In this document: positions 44,817 through 52,854 of the stretch, in pieces | Position numbering within the stretch: the first letter of the stretch is position 1 | Layout of the letters: every line of letters begins with the position of its first letter | NCBI RefSeq assembly: GCF_000426465.1 | Contig: NZ_AUFK01000013.1 | Span: 476,756 to 540,755 of the forward strand | Direction: 5' to 3' | Source: Epilithonimonas caeni DSM 17710 | GTDB taxonomy: Bacteria; Bacteroidota; Bacteroidia; Flavobacteriales; Weeksellaceae | DNA: 64,000 nucleotides | Notes under the pieces: generated by a model | The model's input: only the letters and a program-made list of their open reading frames with translations | What the model was told of the DNA's origin: nothing | The model's database searches: none | Made by a program: the position numbers and the translations under genes

Positions 44817-45419
44817 ATGACACAAGAGTTAACTATTAATAAGAAGATAAACAAAATCAATAAAAAAGAATTGATTTTGGCAGAAGCCGCCAAACTTTTC
44901 AAAGAGAAAGGTTTCGGCGGAACGAGTATGCGTGACCTGGCTGAAAAGGTGGGAATGGAAGCCGCAAGTATGTACAATCACATCAAATCCAAAGACGAGA
45001 TCCTGGAACTGATTTGTTTCAAAATTGCCAACCAATATATTTCCCAATTACAGGAAATTGAAAATACGAATCAAAGTTTTCAGGATAAGCTGAGAGCAAT
45101 TATTGGGCTTCACGTTCAGTTGATTATAGAAGATTCGGCTTCGGTTTCTGTAGCGAATAACGACTGGAAATATCTTTCGGAAGAGAAGAAAAATCAATAC
45201 AAGCAAATCAGAAAATCCTATGAAAAGAGCTTTGCGAATATCATAGAACAAGGAATGGAAAACGGCGAATTCAAAACAATGAATGTTTCTGTGGCACTTT
45301 TCACGATGTTATCTTCAATCCGGTGGATAGAATTATGGTACAAACCAAGCCGCGACATCACACCTCAGGAATTGGAGGAAGATTTGAAAACTTTATTAAT
45401 GAACGGCTTAAATAATTAG
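44817..45419 (+). CDS. TetR/AcrR family regulator, likely of the paa cluster
   Basis: A 200-residue repressor-type protein. The DNA-binding HTH is at about residues 20-65 (LILAEAAKLFKEKGFGGTSM, then DLAEKVGMEAASMYNHIKSK). The C-terminal ligand domain ends with WIELWYKPSRDITPQELEEDL, as in TetR regulators of fatty acid and aromatic acyl-CoA catabolism. By position it should control the E1 promoter and perhaps paa genes, relieved by an acyl-CoA such as phenylacetyl-CoA. Its own start is 4 bases after a repeat element, so it probably is cotranscribed with E1. Confidence 0.88.
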   Translation: MTQELTINKKINKINKKELILAEAAKLFKEKGFGGTSMRDLAEKVGMEAASMYNHIKSKDEILELICFKIANQYISQLQEIENTNQSFQDKLRAIIGLHVQLIIEDSASVSVANNDWKYLSEEKKNQYKQIRKSYEKSFANIIEQGMENGEFKTMNVSVALFTMLSSIRWIELWYKPSRDITPQELEEDLKTLLMNGLNN

Positions 45420-45440
45420 AATATAGATTGAATCTTTGAT

Positions 45441-45512
45441 AAGTTTTACGCCTTTGTGAACCTAAAATATTTTCAATAATATCAAAAAAACTTTGCGCAC
45501 TTTGCGTTTAAA
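45441..45512. repeat. Right half of the CTTTGCG element, before paaE
   Basis: Aligns along its length with 38569-38644: ACGCCTTTGTGAACCTAAAAT, then TTTCAATAAT, then AACTTTGCGCACTTTGCGTT. Ends 5 bases before the paaE ATG. Confidence 0.7.
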
Positions 45513-45517
45513 AATAA

Positions 45518-46600
45518 ATGTCAGTAGTTTTTCACCCTTTAAAAGTAAAAAAAGTCAAGAAAGAAACACAGGATTGTGTTTCCGTGAGTTTTGATGTGCC
45601 TGCAGAATTATCAGAACAATTCAAATTCACGCAAGGACAATATTTGACATTCCGACAAATCAATGGCGAACAGGAGCTACGTCGTTCTTATTCGATTTGC
45701 GCAAGTCCGCACGAAAACGAATTGAAAGTTGCTGTAAAAAAAGTTCCCGAAGGTTTATTTTCTTCTTTTATGAATGAAAATCTGAAAGAAGGAGACATTC
45801 TGGAAGTGATGCCTCCAATGGGGAAATTCTACACGGAACTCAACCCCGAAAACAAAAAAATTTACGTTGCTTTTGCTGCTGGAAGCGGAATCACGCCAAT
45901 TATTTCCATTATCAAATCCGTTTTGAAAAACGAGCCTCAAAGCCAATTTATCCTGATTTACGGAAATAAAAATAAAGGAACGATTATTTTCAAAGAAGAA
46001 ATCGAAGCTTTGAAAAACCGTTTTATGGAACGATTGAGCATTTATCACATTCTCAGCCGAGAAGTGGCAGATGCTGACTTGTTAAGCGGAAGAATCAATT
46101 CTGAAAAAGCTGAATCTTTTCTTAAAAATATCATTCCGGCCGAAAAAATCGATGAGGTTTTCCTTTGCGGACCGGAAGAAATGATTCTGAGTGTGAGAGA
46201 TACTTTAATCCAATCCGGCGTTGAGGCTAAGAAAATTCATTTCGAATTATTCTTCAGTGCAGCCTCAGCCGAAAAGAAAAAAGAACACGAGCTGGCTGTT
46301 AATAAATCCGATGATGATTTTAGTAAAGTCACTGTGAAATTGGATGCAACTGCTTTAAAGTTAGATTTAGCCTATCACGGACCAACGATTTTGGATGCAG
46401 CTTTACAAAACGGCGCCGATTTGCCCTATGCCTGCAAAGGCGGAGTTTGCGCTACTTGTAAATGCAAGCTGGAAAAAGGCGAAGTAGAAATGGACATCAA
46501 TTATTCTCTCGAACCGGACGAGATTGCCGCAGGGTTTATTTTGTCTTGCCAGGCACATCCGCGTTCAGAAGAAGTGGTTGTGAATTTTGATATAAAGTAA
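45518..46600 (+). CDS. paaE: Phenylacetyl-CoA epoxidase reductase subunit PaaE
   Basis: A 360-residue reductase feeding electrons from NAD(P)H to the PaaABC oxygenase. FAD binding is at RRSYSI (residues 55-60), the NAD(P) site at AAGSGITPIIS (about 116-126) and FLCGPEEMI. The C-terminal plant-type ferredoxin domain has CKGGVCATCKCKLEKGEV and a final Cys in SCQAHPRSEE. It is placed before paaA here rather than after paaD as in E. coli. Its 3' end was copied in a 78-base tandem repeat (see 46582-46758). Confidence 0.93.
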   Translation: MSVVFHPLKVKKVKKETQDCVSVSFDVPAELSEQFKFTQGQYLTFRQINGEQELRRSYSICASPHENELKVAVKKVPEGLFSSFMNENLKEGDILEVMPPMGKFYTELNPENKKIYVAFAAGSGITPIISIIKSVLKNEPQSQFILIYGNKNKGTIIFKEEIEALKNRFMERLSIYHILSREVADADLLSGRINSEKAESFLKNIIPAEKIDEVFLCGPEEMILSVRDTLIQSGVEAKKIHFELFFSAASAEKKKEHELAVNKSDDDFSKVTVKLDATALKLDLAYHGPTILDAALQNGADLPYACKGGVCATCKCKLEKGEVEMDINYSLEPDEIAAGFILSCQAHPRSEEVVVNFDIK

Positions 46601-46758
46601 ACCAACAAGCCACAAAGTGGCGATTTAAACCAGCATAGGGTGCAGCCCTATGAAATTATGGATTTTGATATAAATTAAACCAACAAACCACAAAGTGGCG
46701 ATTTAAATCAGCATAGGGTGCAGCCCTATGAAATTGTGAATTTTGATATTAAATAAAA
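46582..46758. repeat. 78-base tandem repeat made from the paaE 3' end
   Basis: The word ATTTTGATAT recurs at 46584, 46662 and 46740, exactly 78 bases apart. The unit holds the last paaE codons, CCACAAAGTGGCGATTTAAA and the hairpin CATAGGGTGCAGCCCTATG. The third, partial copy reads GTGAATTTTGATATTAAATA, another valid paaE ending (VNFDIK and stop). Two full copies and a partial third are present. Confidence 0.85.
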
Positions 46759-46769
46759 TAATAATTATG

Positions 46770-46880
46770 GCAGCTTAATCCGCCTTCCGCTCCCAATCTT
46801 TTTTTGCAGAAGCTTTCAGTTTCAATATAACTCGAAGTACAAGCAAAAAAGGATTTCCGCTCAAGTCGGGCTGCAGATTC
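46770..46880. repeat. Bipartite palindromic element, copy in paaE-paaA spacer
   Basis: Blocks GCAGCTTAATCCGCCTTCCG + CTCCCAATCTTTTT on the left, CAAAAAAGGATTTCCGCTC + AAGTCGGGCTGC on the right, with a variable middle. Nearly identical to 54910-55019, and the reverse complement resembles 30233-30313. Confidence 0.75.
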
Positions 46881-46924
46881 GGTATAAAAGAGGTCGTAAT
46901 CAAAACAAATTTTTAAAATTAAAA

Positions 46925-47004
46925 TCTTAGCTAAGTGCAAGCGGCTTTGCGAACTTAAAAACAGTTAGTAGTTAAAAAAAACTTTGCGCACTTTGCGTTT
47001 AAAT
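46925..47004. repeat. Half copy of the CTTTGCG element, before paaA
   Basis: GGCTTTGCGAACTTAAAAAC then AAACTTTGCGCACTTTGCGT. Closely matches 50141-50230. It ends 24 bases before the paaA ATG. Confidence 0.7.
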
Positions 47005-47027
47005 AAATTCCATTAAATCAAAACATT

Positions 47028-47987
47028 ATGGAAACAACAGAAATCAATTTAGAAGAACATTTTCAGAATAAAATAGACAGCGAAATCCGTATCGAACCCA
47101 AAGACTGGATGCCTGATGCGTACAGGAAAACCCTGATTCGTCAGATTTCCCAGCACGCCCATTCCGAGATTGTCGGGATGTTACCGGAAGCCAATTGGAT
47201 TACTCGTGCACCAACTTTGAACCGGAAAAAAATCCTTCTGGCAAAAGTTCAGGACGAAGCTGGACATGGACTTTATCTGTATTGTGCTGCCGAAACTTTA
47301 GGCGTTACAAGAGATGAAACGATTAACGATTTGCATTCGGGAAAAGCCAAATATTCCAGTATTTTCAATTATCCGACTTTGACCTGGGCAGATATGGGAG
47401 CCATAGGCTGGCTGGTTGACGGTGCCGCAATTCTGAATCAGGTTCCGCTTTGCCGAGCGTCTTACGGACCTTACGCCAGGGCGATGGTCAGGATTTGTAA
47501 AGAAGAAAGTTTCCACCAGAGACAAGGCTACGAGTTGATGATGAAATTGGCTCAAGGTTCGCCAGAGCAGAAAGCAATGGCTCAGGATGCGCTCAACCGT
47601 TGGTGGTGGCCGACTTTGATGATGTTCGGACCAAAAGATGCAGACTCTGGAAACACAGAACTTTCAATGAAATGGCGCATCAAACGTTTTACCAATGATG
47701 AATTGAGACAGCGTTTCGTAGATGTTTCCGTTCCGCAGGCTGAATATCTGGGTTTGACCATTCCCGACCCGGATTTGAAATTCAATGAAGAAACTGGACA
47801 TTACGAATTCGGGGAAATCGATTGGGACGAATTCTGGAAAGTGGTCAAAGGTAACGGACTTTGCAACAAAGAACGCATCGAAACCCGCAAAAAAGCCTTC
47901 GATGATGGCGCTTGGGTAAGAGAAGCTGCAACTGCTTATCATGAGAAAAGAAAAGCAAGAGAAGAACAAAACAGAAAAACAGTGTAA
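47028..47987 (+). CDS. paaA: Phenylacetyl-CoA epoxidase catalytic subunit PaaA
   Basis: A 319-residue di-iron oxygenase subunit converting phenylacetyl-CoA to the ring 1,2-epoxide. The four-helix ferritin-like core shows iron ligands in [14 protein letters not shown] and [34 protein letters not shown] and the start region [20 protein letters not shown] are family stretches. It pairs with PaaC and the small PaaB, and takes electrons from PaaE. Length is normal. Confidence 0.96.
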   Translation: METTEINLEEHFQNKIDSEIRIEPKDWMPDAYRKTLIRQISQHAHSEIVGMLPEANWITRAPTLNRKKILLAKVQDEAGHGLYLYCAAETLGVTRDETINDLHSGKAKYSSIFNYPTLTWADMGAIGWLVDGAAILNQVPLCRASYGPYARAMVRICKEESFHQRQGYELMMKLAQGSPEQKAMAQDALNRWWWPTLMMFGPKDADSGNTELSMKWRIKRFTNDELRQRFVDVSVPQAEYLGLTIPDPDLKFNEETGHYEFGEIDWDEFWKVVKGNGLCNKERIETRKKAFDDGAWVREAATAYHEKRKAREEQNRKTV

Positions 47988-47997
47988 TTTATAAAGT

Positions 47998-48071
47998 CTT
48001 CGACAAGCTCAGACTGACACGTTTTAATTAGAACGTTTAGTATTAGAGATGTCACACTGAGCCTGTCGAAG
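47998..48071. repeat. Inverted repeat of the TTCGAC-GTCGAA family, paaA-paaB
   Basis: CTTCGACAAGCTCAGACTGA (47998-48017) pairs with TCACACTGAGCCTGTCGAAG (48052-48071) around a loop. The right part TATTAGAGATGTCACACTGA is identical to that at 49431-49450. Confidence 0.75.
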
Positions 48072-48112
48072 TGTACATATTTGCGACTAACAACATAATA
48101 AGAGAAAAAAAT

Positions 48113-48133
48113 ATTGCGCCTTTGCGATAAAAT
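48113..48133. repeat. Short CTTTGCG-type repeat before paaB
   Basis: ATTGCGCCTTTGCGATAAAA, shared with 49497-49521 before paaD. A truncated relative of the CTTTGCG element. Confidence 0.5.
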
Positions 48134-48185
48134 AAACAATAATAAACATATAGATTAAAGTCTATTATCTCTAATCTGAAATATT

Positions 48186-48473
48186 ATGCAAAATACAGAA
48201 TGGCCGCTTTGGGAGGTTTTTATCAGAAGCAGACAAGGTCTTGACCACAAACACGTGGGCAGTCTTCACGCTGCTGATGCGGCAATGGCAATCCAGAATG
48301 CTCGCGATGTTTACACGAGAAGGATGGAAGGTGTCAGCATTTGGGTGGTAGAATCAAAACACATCCACGCTACCAACCCCGATGATTCCGAGGCATTTTA
48401 CGAACCTTCGGAAGACAAAGTTTACCGTCATCCAACCTTTTATCACGTTCCGGAAGAAGTGAAAAATATGTAA
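48186..48473 (+). CDS. paaB: Phenylacetyl-CoA epoxidase subunit PaaB
   Basis: A 95-residue small subunit that bridges PaaAC heterodimers. WPLWEVFIRSRQGLDHKHVG is the opening family stretch, followed by SLHAADAAMAIQNARDVYTRR and ESKHIHATNPDDSEAFYEP. Length is the family norm. It lies 198 bases after paaA, the gap filled mostly by repeat sequence. Confidence 0.95.
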   Translation: MQNTEWPLWEVFIRSRQGLDHKHVGSLHAADAAMAIQNARDVYTRRMEGVSIWVVESKHIHATNPDDSEAFYEPSEDKVYRHPTFYHVPEEVKNM

Positions 48474-48483
48474 CACAAAAATT

Positions 48484-48527
48484 CCCCTCCCTTGGAGGGG
48501 TGGATTTCAAAATTAATTTTGAAATCC
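48484..48527. repeat. Double palindrome between paaB and paaC
   Basis: CCCCTCC / GGAGGGG (48484-48490 and 48494-48500) followed by a perfect 26-base palindrome at 48502-48527 centred on AAAATTAATTTT. It could stop or pause transcription after paaB, or stabilise the paaB message. Confidence 0.8.
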
Positions 48528-48563
48528 GGTGTGGTCAAGAATGACAATAAAATACAAGAAAAA

Positions 48564-49319
48564 ATGAACAGTAATTATCTCAATTATCTCCTGCATCTCG
48601 CCGACACCAGCCTGATTCTTGGTCAGCGTTTATGCGAATGGTGTGGAAAAGGACCGGTCTTGGAGCAGGATATTGCAATGTCCAATATTGCCTTGGATTT
48701 GTTGGGGGAATCTTCCAACTATTATCAATATGCCGCCGAAATTCAGAATGAGGGAAAATCAGAAGACGATTTGGCTTTCCTGAGAAACGAACGAGAATTT
48801 AAAAATCTGCTTTTAGTTGAAAGGGAGAATGGACATTTTGGAGACACGATTGCCAGACAGTTTTTCTTTGATGTCTATCATCATTTGTTATTAAGTAAAC
48901 TGAAAAATCATCCTGATTTGAAACTCGCTTCCATTGCTGAAAAGTCTTTGAAAGAAGTGACCTATCATTTAAAATGGAGCGGTGAGTGGATAATTCGTTT
49001 AGGAGACGGAACAGAAGAAAGTCATAACAAAATTCAGAAGTCGGTCAATGATTTGTTGGATTTCACGGATGAGATGTTTATTCCAACTAACTGGGAGTTA
49101 AGATTAATTGAGCAAAATATTATTCCCGATATCAGAACTTTCCGAACCAAATGGGAAACCAAAGTTCTTGAAATCCTGAATGAAGCCACTTTGTCTATTG
49201 ATTTCTCAAAATCGAGACGATTAACTGGCGGAAAAGACGGCAAACATACAGAGAAAATGGGTTACATTTTGGCAGAAATGCAAATGATGCAGCGCACTTA
49301 TCCTAATATGGAATGGTAG
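48564..49319 (+). CDS. paaC: Phenylacetyl-CoA epoxidase structural subunit PaaC
   Basis: A 251-residue ferritin-like partner of PaaA that lost the di-iron site. NYLNYLLHLADTSLILGQRL begins the first helix; the start at 48564 is chosen because an earlier start (48492) would translate the palindrome. WCGKGPVLEQDIAMSNIALD, RENGHFGDTIARQFFFDVYH and KEVTYHLKWSGEWIIRLGDG are family stretches. It forms the PaaABC complex. Confidence 0.94.
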   Translation: MNSNYLNYLLHLADTSLILGQRLCEWCGKGPVLEQDIAMSNIALDLLGESSNYYQYAAEIQNEGKSEDDLAFLRNEREFKNLLLVERENGHFGDTIARQFFFDVYHHLLLSKLKNHPDLKLASIAEKSLKEVTYHLKWSGEWIIRLGDGTEESHNKIQKSVNDLLDFTDEMFIPTNWELRLIEQNIIPDIRTFRTKWETKVLEILNEATLSIDFSKSRRLTGGKDGKHTEKMGYILAEMQMMQRTYPNMEW

Positions 49320-49390
49320 AACAGTAAGGTAAAGGCGCAAGAGTTGTGAATAAAGAACTACTTTAAGTCGTAAATATAGCGTACAAATTT

Positions 49391-49462
49391 GCGACAGGCT
49401 CAAAATGACACTTTTCAATTGAAACAATTGTATTAGAGATGTCACACTGAGCGGAGTCGAAG
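49391..49462. repeat. Inverted repeat of the TTCGAC-GTCGAA family, paaC-paaD
   Basis: GCGACAGGCTCAAAATGACA on the left and GTCACACTGAGCGGAGTCGA on the right; a diverged relative of 47998-48071. A short CTTTGCG repeat follows at 49497-49521. Confidence 0.65.
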
Positions 49463-49528
49463 CATCTTGGCGACTTAAAGAATATATTGGTAAATTAATT
49501 TTTGCGCCTTTGCGATAAAAATAAAAAA

Positions 49529-50104
49529 ATGACAGTCACAGAAGAACATATCTGGCAAATCTTGAAGGAAGTTCCCGACCCGGAAGTTCCCGTTCTCAAT
49601 CTTTTGGATTTGGGAATTATTCGTGATGTCAAGCTCTGTAGGAGCGATAAGTTTGTAGAAAATAAATACGAAACGAAAGAAAAAGCTCCGGAGGAGCGAC
49701 ATATGGGTTCAAACAACAATGATGTTCAGGAAGATGAAATCGAAATTGTAGTAACTCCAACTTACTCCGGATGTCCAGCAACTTCGATGATTAATATAGC
49801 AATCAGAATAAAACTTATTGAAAATGGCTTCAATAATATCAAAATTATAAACCAACTGAGTCCTGCTTGGACCACAGATTGGATGACAGAAGAAGGAAAA
49901 CAAAAACTGAAAGTTTACGGCATTGCGCCACCAGTCTATTCGAAAAATAATAACGAGTTATTTTCAAAAACAGATGAGGTCGAGTGTCCGCTTTGTGGCT
50001 CAAAACAAACACATTTGGTAAGTCAGTTTGGTTCCACAGCTTGCAAAGCATTGTACCAATGTGATGATTGCAGGGAACCTTTTGATTATTTTAAATGCCA
50101 TTAG
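49529..50104 (+). CDS. paaD: PaaD maturation protein interrupted in frame by a repeat
   Basis: A 191-residue protein needed for assembly of the PaaABCE oxygenase. The N-terminal MIP18/DUF59 domain has EVPDPEVPVLNLLDLGIIRD and VVTPTYSGCPATSM; the C-terminal zinc ribbon has CPLCGSKQTHL and CDDCREPFDYFKC. Between IIRDVK and IEIVV lie about 35 extra residues; some 24 of them (about 36-59) are encoded by a dispersed repeat at 49632-49703. The frame is kept, so the protein probably still folds with a surface loop. Confidence 0.9.
   Translation: MTVTEEHIWQILKEVPDPEVPVLNLLDLGIIRDVKLCRSDKFVENKYETKEKAPEERHMGSNNNDVQEDEIEIVVTPTYSGCPATSMINIAIRIKLIENGFNNIKIINQLSPAWTTDWMTEEGKQKLKVYGIAPPVYSKNNNELFSKTDEVECPLCGSKQTHLVSQFGSTACKALYQCDDCREPFDYFKCH
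49632..49703. repeat. GCTCC-GTAGGAGC element, copy 2, inside paaD
   Basis: AGCTCTGTAGGAGCGA at the left, GTTTGTAGAAAAT in the middle and AGCTCCGGAGGAGCGACAT at the right match 44747-44812 in order. The length of 72 bases is a multiple of three, so it adds 24 codons without a stop in this frame. Confidence 0.85.
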
Positions 50105-50140
50105 TAGATTGTTGGTTTCTAGTTGTTAGATTTAATGAAA

Positions 50141-50230
50141 AAATCTTTGAGCTCTTGGCTAAGTTTTACGGCTTTGCGAACTTAAAAACAGTTAGTAGTT
50201 CATAAAAACTTTGCGCACTTTGCGTTAAAA
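50141..50230. repeat. Half copy of the CTTTGCG element, before the HAD gene
   Basis: Contains GGCTTTGCGAACTTAAAAAC, AGTTAGTAGTT and ACTTTGCGCACTTTGCGTTA, as at 46925-47004. The spacer from 50105 to 50286 holds no gene. Confidence 0.7.
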
Positions 50231-50286
50231 AATATAGAAATAAAAGTCATTGTACTTTTTACATAAATACATTTCACAAAAAATAA

Positions 50287-51444
50287 ATGAAAATAGGAAT
50301 AGTAGGTAGCGGAGCAATGGGAAGCGGGATTGCACAGGTTTTGGCAACAGCCGGAAATCGGGTTTTGTTGTATGACAACAATCCGACTGCCGTAGAAAAA
50401 GCAGGACAAAATCTCGAAGCTCAGTTCCAGAAATTAGCCGAAAAAGGAAAATTGACTTACGAAGAAGCGGAAACTTATTTCGATAATATCCGACTGAGCG
50501 ATAAATTATCAGAACTAAAAGATTCGGAGTTAATCATCGAAGCGATTATCGAAGATTTGGAAATCAAAAAACAATTGTTCCGAAAGTTGGAAAGTCTCGT
50601 TTCCGGAACTAGCATTTTGGCAACCAATACTTCATCTCTATCCATTGCGTCAATTGCATCGGCTTGTCAAAAACCGAATCGTGTTATTGGAATCCATTTT
50701 TTCAATCCTGCGCCGTTGATGGCTCTGGTAGAAATTATTCCTGCAGTTCAGACGGATAAAGATTTGATTTCAAAAACGAAAAATTTAGTAGAAAGCTGGA
50801 ACAAACTTCCGGTAATTGCAAAAGACACGCCTGGATTTATCGTAAATCGTGTGGCTAGACCTTTTTACGGCGAAGCCATTAGAATCATGGAAGAAGGAAT
50901 TGCTGACTGTGCAACGATTGATTTTGCAATGACAAGTTTAGGCGGATTCAAAATGGGACCTTTTCAATTGATGGATTTCATTGGTCACGATGTCAATTAC
51001 AGAGTTACGGAAAGTGTGTTCAAAGAATTTTTCTACGACCCGAAATTCAAACCGTCATTCACACAAAAAAGATTATTCGAAGCTGGATTTTTAGGAAAAA
51101 AGACAGGGAGAGGTTTTTATGATTACTCTCAAAATGCAGAAAAACCAAAACCCAATGACAATCCGGAATTATTAAAATCGATTTTCAAAAGAATCTTGGT
51201 AATGCTGATGAATGAAGCCGCAGATGCCTATTTCCTTGGAATCGCTTCCGCAGAAGACATCGATTTGGCAATGACAAAAGGTGTCAATTACCCAAAAGGA
51301 TTATTGCAATGGGCGGATGAATTTGGATTAGAAAATCTCCGGAATGAACTCGATGAACTTTATAATTTCTATCACGAAGACCGTTACAGATGCAGTCCAA
51401 TCATCAGAAATTTAGTGAAACAGAATAAAAAATTTTATAGTTAA
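50287..51444 (+). CDS. paaH: 3-hydroxyacyl-CoA dehydrogenase of phenylacetate breakdown
   Basis: A 385-residue NAD-dependent enzyme oxidising 3-hydroxyadipyl-CoA to 3-oxoadipyl-CoA. GIVGSGAMGSGIAQVLATAG is the Rossmann loop, NTSSLSIASIA and GIHFFNPAPLMALVEII carry the catalytic Ser/His, and ETPGFIVNRV-type sequence (DTPGFIVNRVARPFYGEA) starts the C-terminal domain. A second helical 3HCDH-like domain ends the protein. In-cluster position supports paaH (PaaC in some nomenclatures), although a fatty-acid role is also possible. Confidence 0.87.
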   Translation: MKIGIVGSGAMGSGIAQVLATAGNRVLLYDNNPTAVEKAGQNLEAQFQKLAEKGKLTYEEAETYFDNIRLSDKLSELKDSELIIEAIIEDLEIKKQLFRKLESLVSGTSILATNTSSLSIASIASACQKPNRVIGIHFFNPAPLMALVEIIPAVQTDKDLISKTKNLVESWNKLPVIAKDTPGFIVNRVARPFYGEAIRIMEEGIADCATIDFAMTSLGGFKMGPFQLMDFIGHDVNYRVTESVFKEFFYDPKFKPSFTQKRLFEAGFLGKKTGRGFYDYSQNAEKPKPNDNPELLKSIFKRILVMLMNEAADAYFLGIASAEDIDLAMTKGVNYPKGLLQWADEFGLENLRNELDELYNFYHEDRYRCSPIIRNLVKQNKKFYS

Positions 51445-51452
51445 AGTTATAG

Positions 51453-51517
51453 ACGCTTCGACTCCGCTCAGCGTGACAAAGCTCTAAAAACAATGTCAGT
51501 CTGAGCGGAGTCGAAGA
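51453..51517. repeat. Inverted repeat of the TTCGAC-GTCGAA family, before the thiolase
   Basis: GCTTCGACTCCGCTCAGCGT (51454-51473) pairs with a GTCTGAGCGGAGTCGAAG arm (51499-51516). It is the most GC-rich palindrome in this gap. Then A+T-rich TTTATCAACTATCATTTATC (51532-51551) leads to the thiolase ATG. Confidence 0.75.
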
Positions 51518-51561
51518 CTTTATTTAATCATTTATCAACTATCATTTATCAATCATTAAAA

Positions 51562-52767
51562 ATGAATCAAGTATATATAATAGACGGCGTCCGAACGCCA
51601 ATCGGAAAATTGAAAGGCAGCTTATCTTCCATTCGTCCCGATGATATGGCGGCTTTTGTCATCAAAAAATTATTGGAAAGAAACCCGGGTATCGACCAAA
51701 GTAGAATCTATGATGTTGTTTTAGGTTGTGCTAATCAAGCCGGAGAAGATAACCGGAACATTGCGAGAATGTCGGCTTTGCTGTCAGGTTTGGATTATCA
51801 CGTTCCCGGCGAAACGGTGAACAGACTTTGCGCTTCTGGTTTGTCGGCAGCGATTAATGCAGCAAGAGCTATCCAGGTTGGCGATGCCGATTTGATGATT
51901 TCCGGCGGTGTCGAGAATATGACACGCGGTCCATTAGTGATTTCAAAATCGGAAAGTCCGTTTGGAGGCGACGCAAAAATCTATGATACGACTTTTGGCT
52001 GGCGTTTCATCAATCCTAAAATGAAAGAAATGTACGGTGTTGATGCAATGGGCGAAACGGCAGAAAACCTGGCTGAACGTGACCAAATTTCCCGTGAAGA
52101 CCAGGATTTGTTTGCTTTTGATTCTCAGCAGAAAGCCAAGGTTGCACAAGAAAACGGAAGATTGTCTCAAGAAATTGTTCCGGTCAATATTCCTCAGAGA
52201 AAAGGCGTAGATTTGATTTTCGATAAAGACGAATTTCCGAAAAATGACACCACTTTGGAAGGTTTATCAAAATTAAGAACGGCGTTCAAAAAAGACGGAA
52301 CAGTAACAGCAGGCAATGCTTCCGGATTGAATGACGGTGCGGCGGTAAACTTATTAGCATCAGACAACGCCATTAAAGAATTTGGATTGACACCAAAAGC
52401 AAGAATCATTTCGAGTGCAGTTGTTGGTGTTGAGCCAAAGTTTATGGGAATTGGCCCGGTAAAAGCAGCAGAATTGGCATTGCAAAAAGCAGGATTGACC
52501 TTTGATGATATCGATGTTATTGAACTGAATGAAGCATTTGCTGCACAGAGTTTAGCCTGCATCAGGGCGTGGAATTTAGATGATAACGACCCTAGAATCA
52601 ATCCGAATGGTGGTGCGATTGCACTTGGGCATCCGCTGGGAATGAGCGGCGCAAGAATCCTGAATTCTGCAATGTATGAATTGCAAAATCAAAATAAAAA
52701 ATATGCGCTGGCAACAATGTGTGTCGGTTTGGGACAAGGTTTTGCGGTAATTATTGAGAAAGTTTAA
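51562..52767 (+). CDS. paaJ: 3-oxoadipyl-CoA / acetyl-CoA thiolase
   Basis: A 401-residue degradative thiolase splitting 3-oxoadipyl-CoA into acetyl-CoA and succinyl-CoA. The nucleophilic Cys is in ETVNRLCASGLSAAINAA, the His in NPNGGAIALGHPLGMSGARI and a second Cys in TMCVGLGQGFAVI. NEAFAAQSLACIRAW is another family stretch. Length and cluster position favour the PaaJ/PcaF type; the same enzyme can serve the beta-ketoadipate pathway. Confidence 0.92.
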   Translation: MNQVYIIDGVRTPIGKLKGSLSSIRPDDMAAFVIKKLLERNPGIDQSRIYDVVLGCANQAGEDNRNIARMSALLSGLDYHVPGETVNRLCASGLSAAINAARAIQVGDADLMISGGVENMTRGPLVISKSESPFGGDAKIYDTTFGWRFINPKMKEMYGVDAMGETAENLAERDQISREDQDLFAFDSQQKAKVAQENGRLSQEIVPVNIPQRKGVDLIFDKDEFPKNDTTLEGLSKLRTAFKKDGTVTAGNASGLNDGAAVNLLASDNAIKEFGLTPKARIISSAVVGVEPKFMGIGPVKAAELALQKAGLTFDDIDVIELNEAFAAQSLACIRAWNLDDNDPRINPNGGAIALGHPLGMSGARILNSAMYELQNQNKKYALATMCVGLGQGFAVIIEKV

Positions 52768-52854
52768 ATCAGACGAATAGATGATAGGCGAATAGAAAAT
52801 AGGGCATTTTAAAATCTATCTGTCTACTATCTCTAAGTCTAAAAAAATAAAATT

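Larger units (their letters stand above)
46601..47027. other. Repeat-filled spacer between paaE and paaA
   Basis: 427 bases without a gene. In order: 78-base tandem repeat, bipartite palindromic element (46770-46880), CTTTGCG half element (46925-47004). Little unique DNA remains, so any promoter for paaA must lie within repeat sequence or upstream of paaE. Confidence 0.65.

Noticed and set aside
46749..46940. Small minus-strand frame with ESAARLERKSFFA
   Set aside because: The same words arise at 54910-55019 because both are read from the palindromic repeat; it is a repeat artefact.
46923..46972. GTTAGT half-sites in the repeats before paaA and the HAD gene as further TetR operators
   Set aside because: Only one half of the palindrome is present at 46962 and 50191, within a dispersed repeat, and there is no matching second arm.
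38481..51517. CRISPR array from the many intergenic repeats
   Set aside because: Copies are widely spaced, differ in length, have no regular spacers and no cas genes are present.
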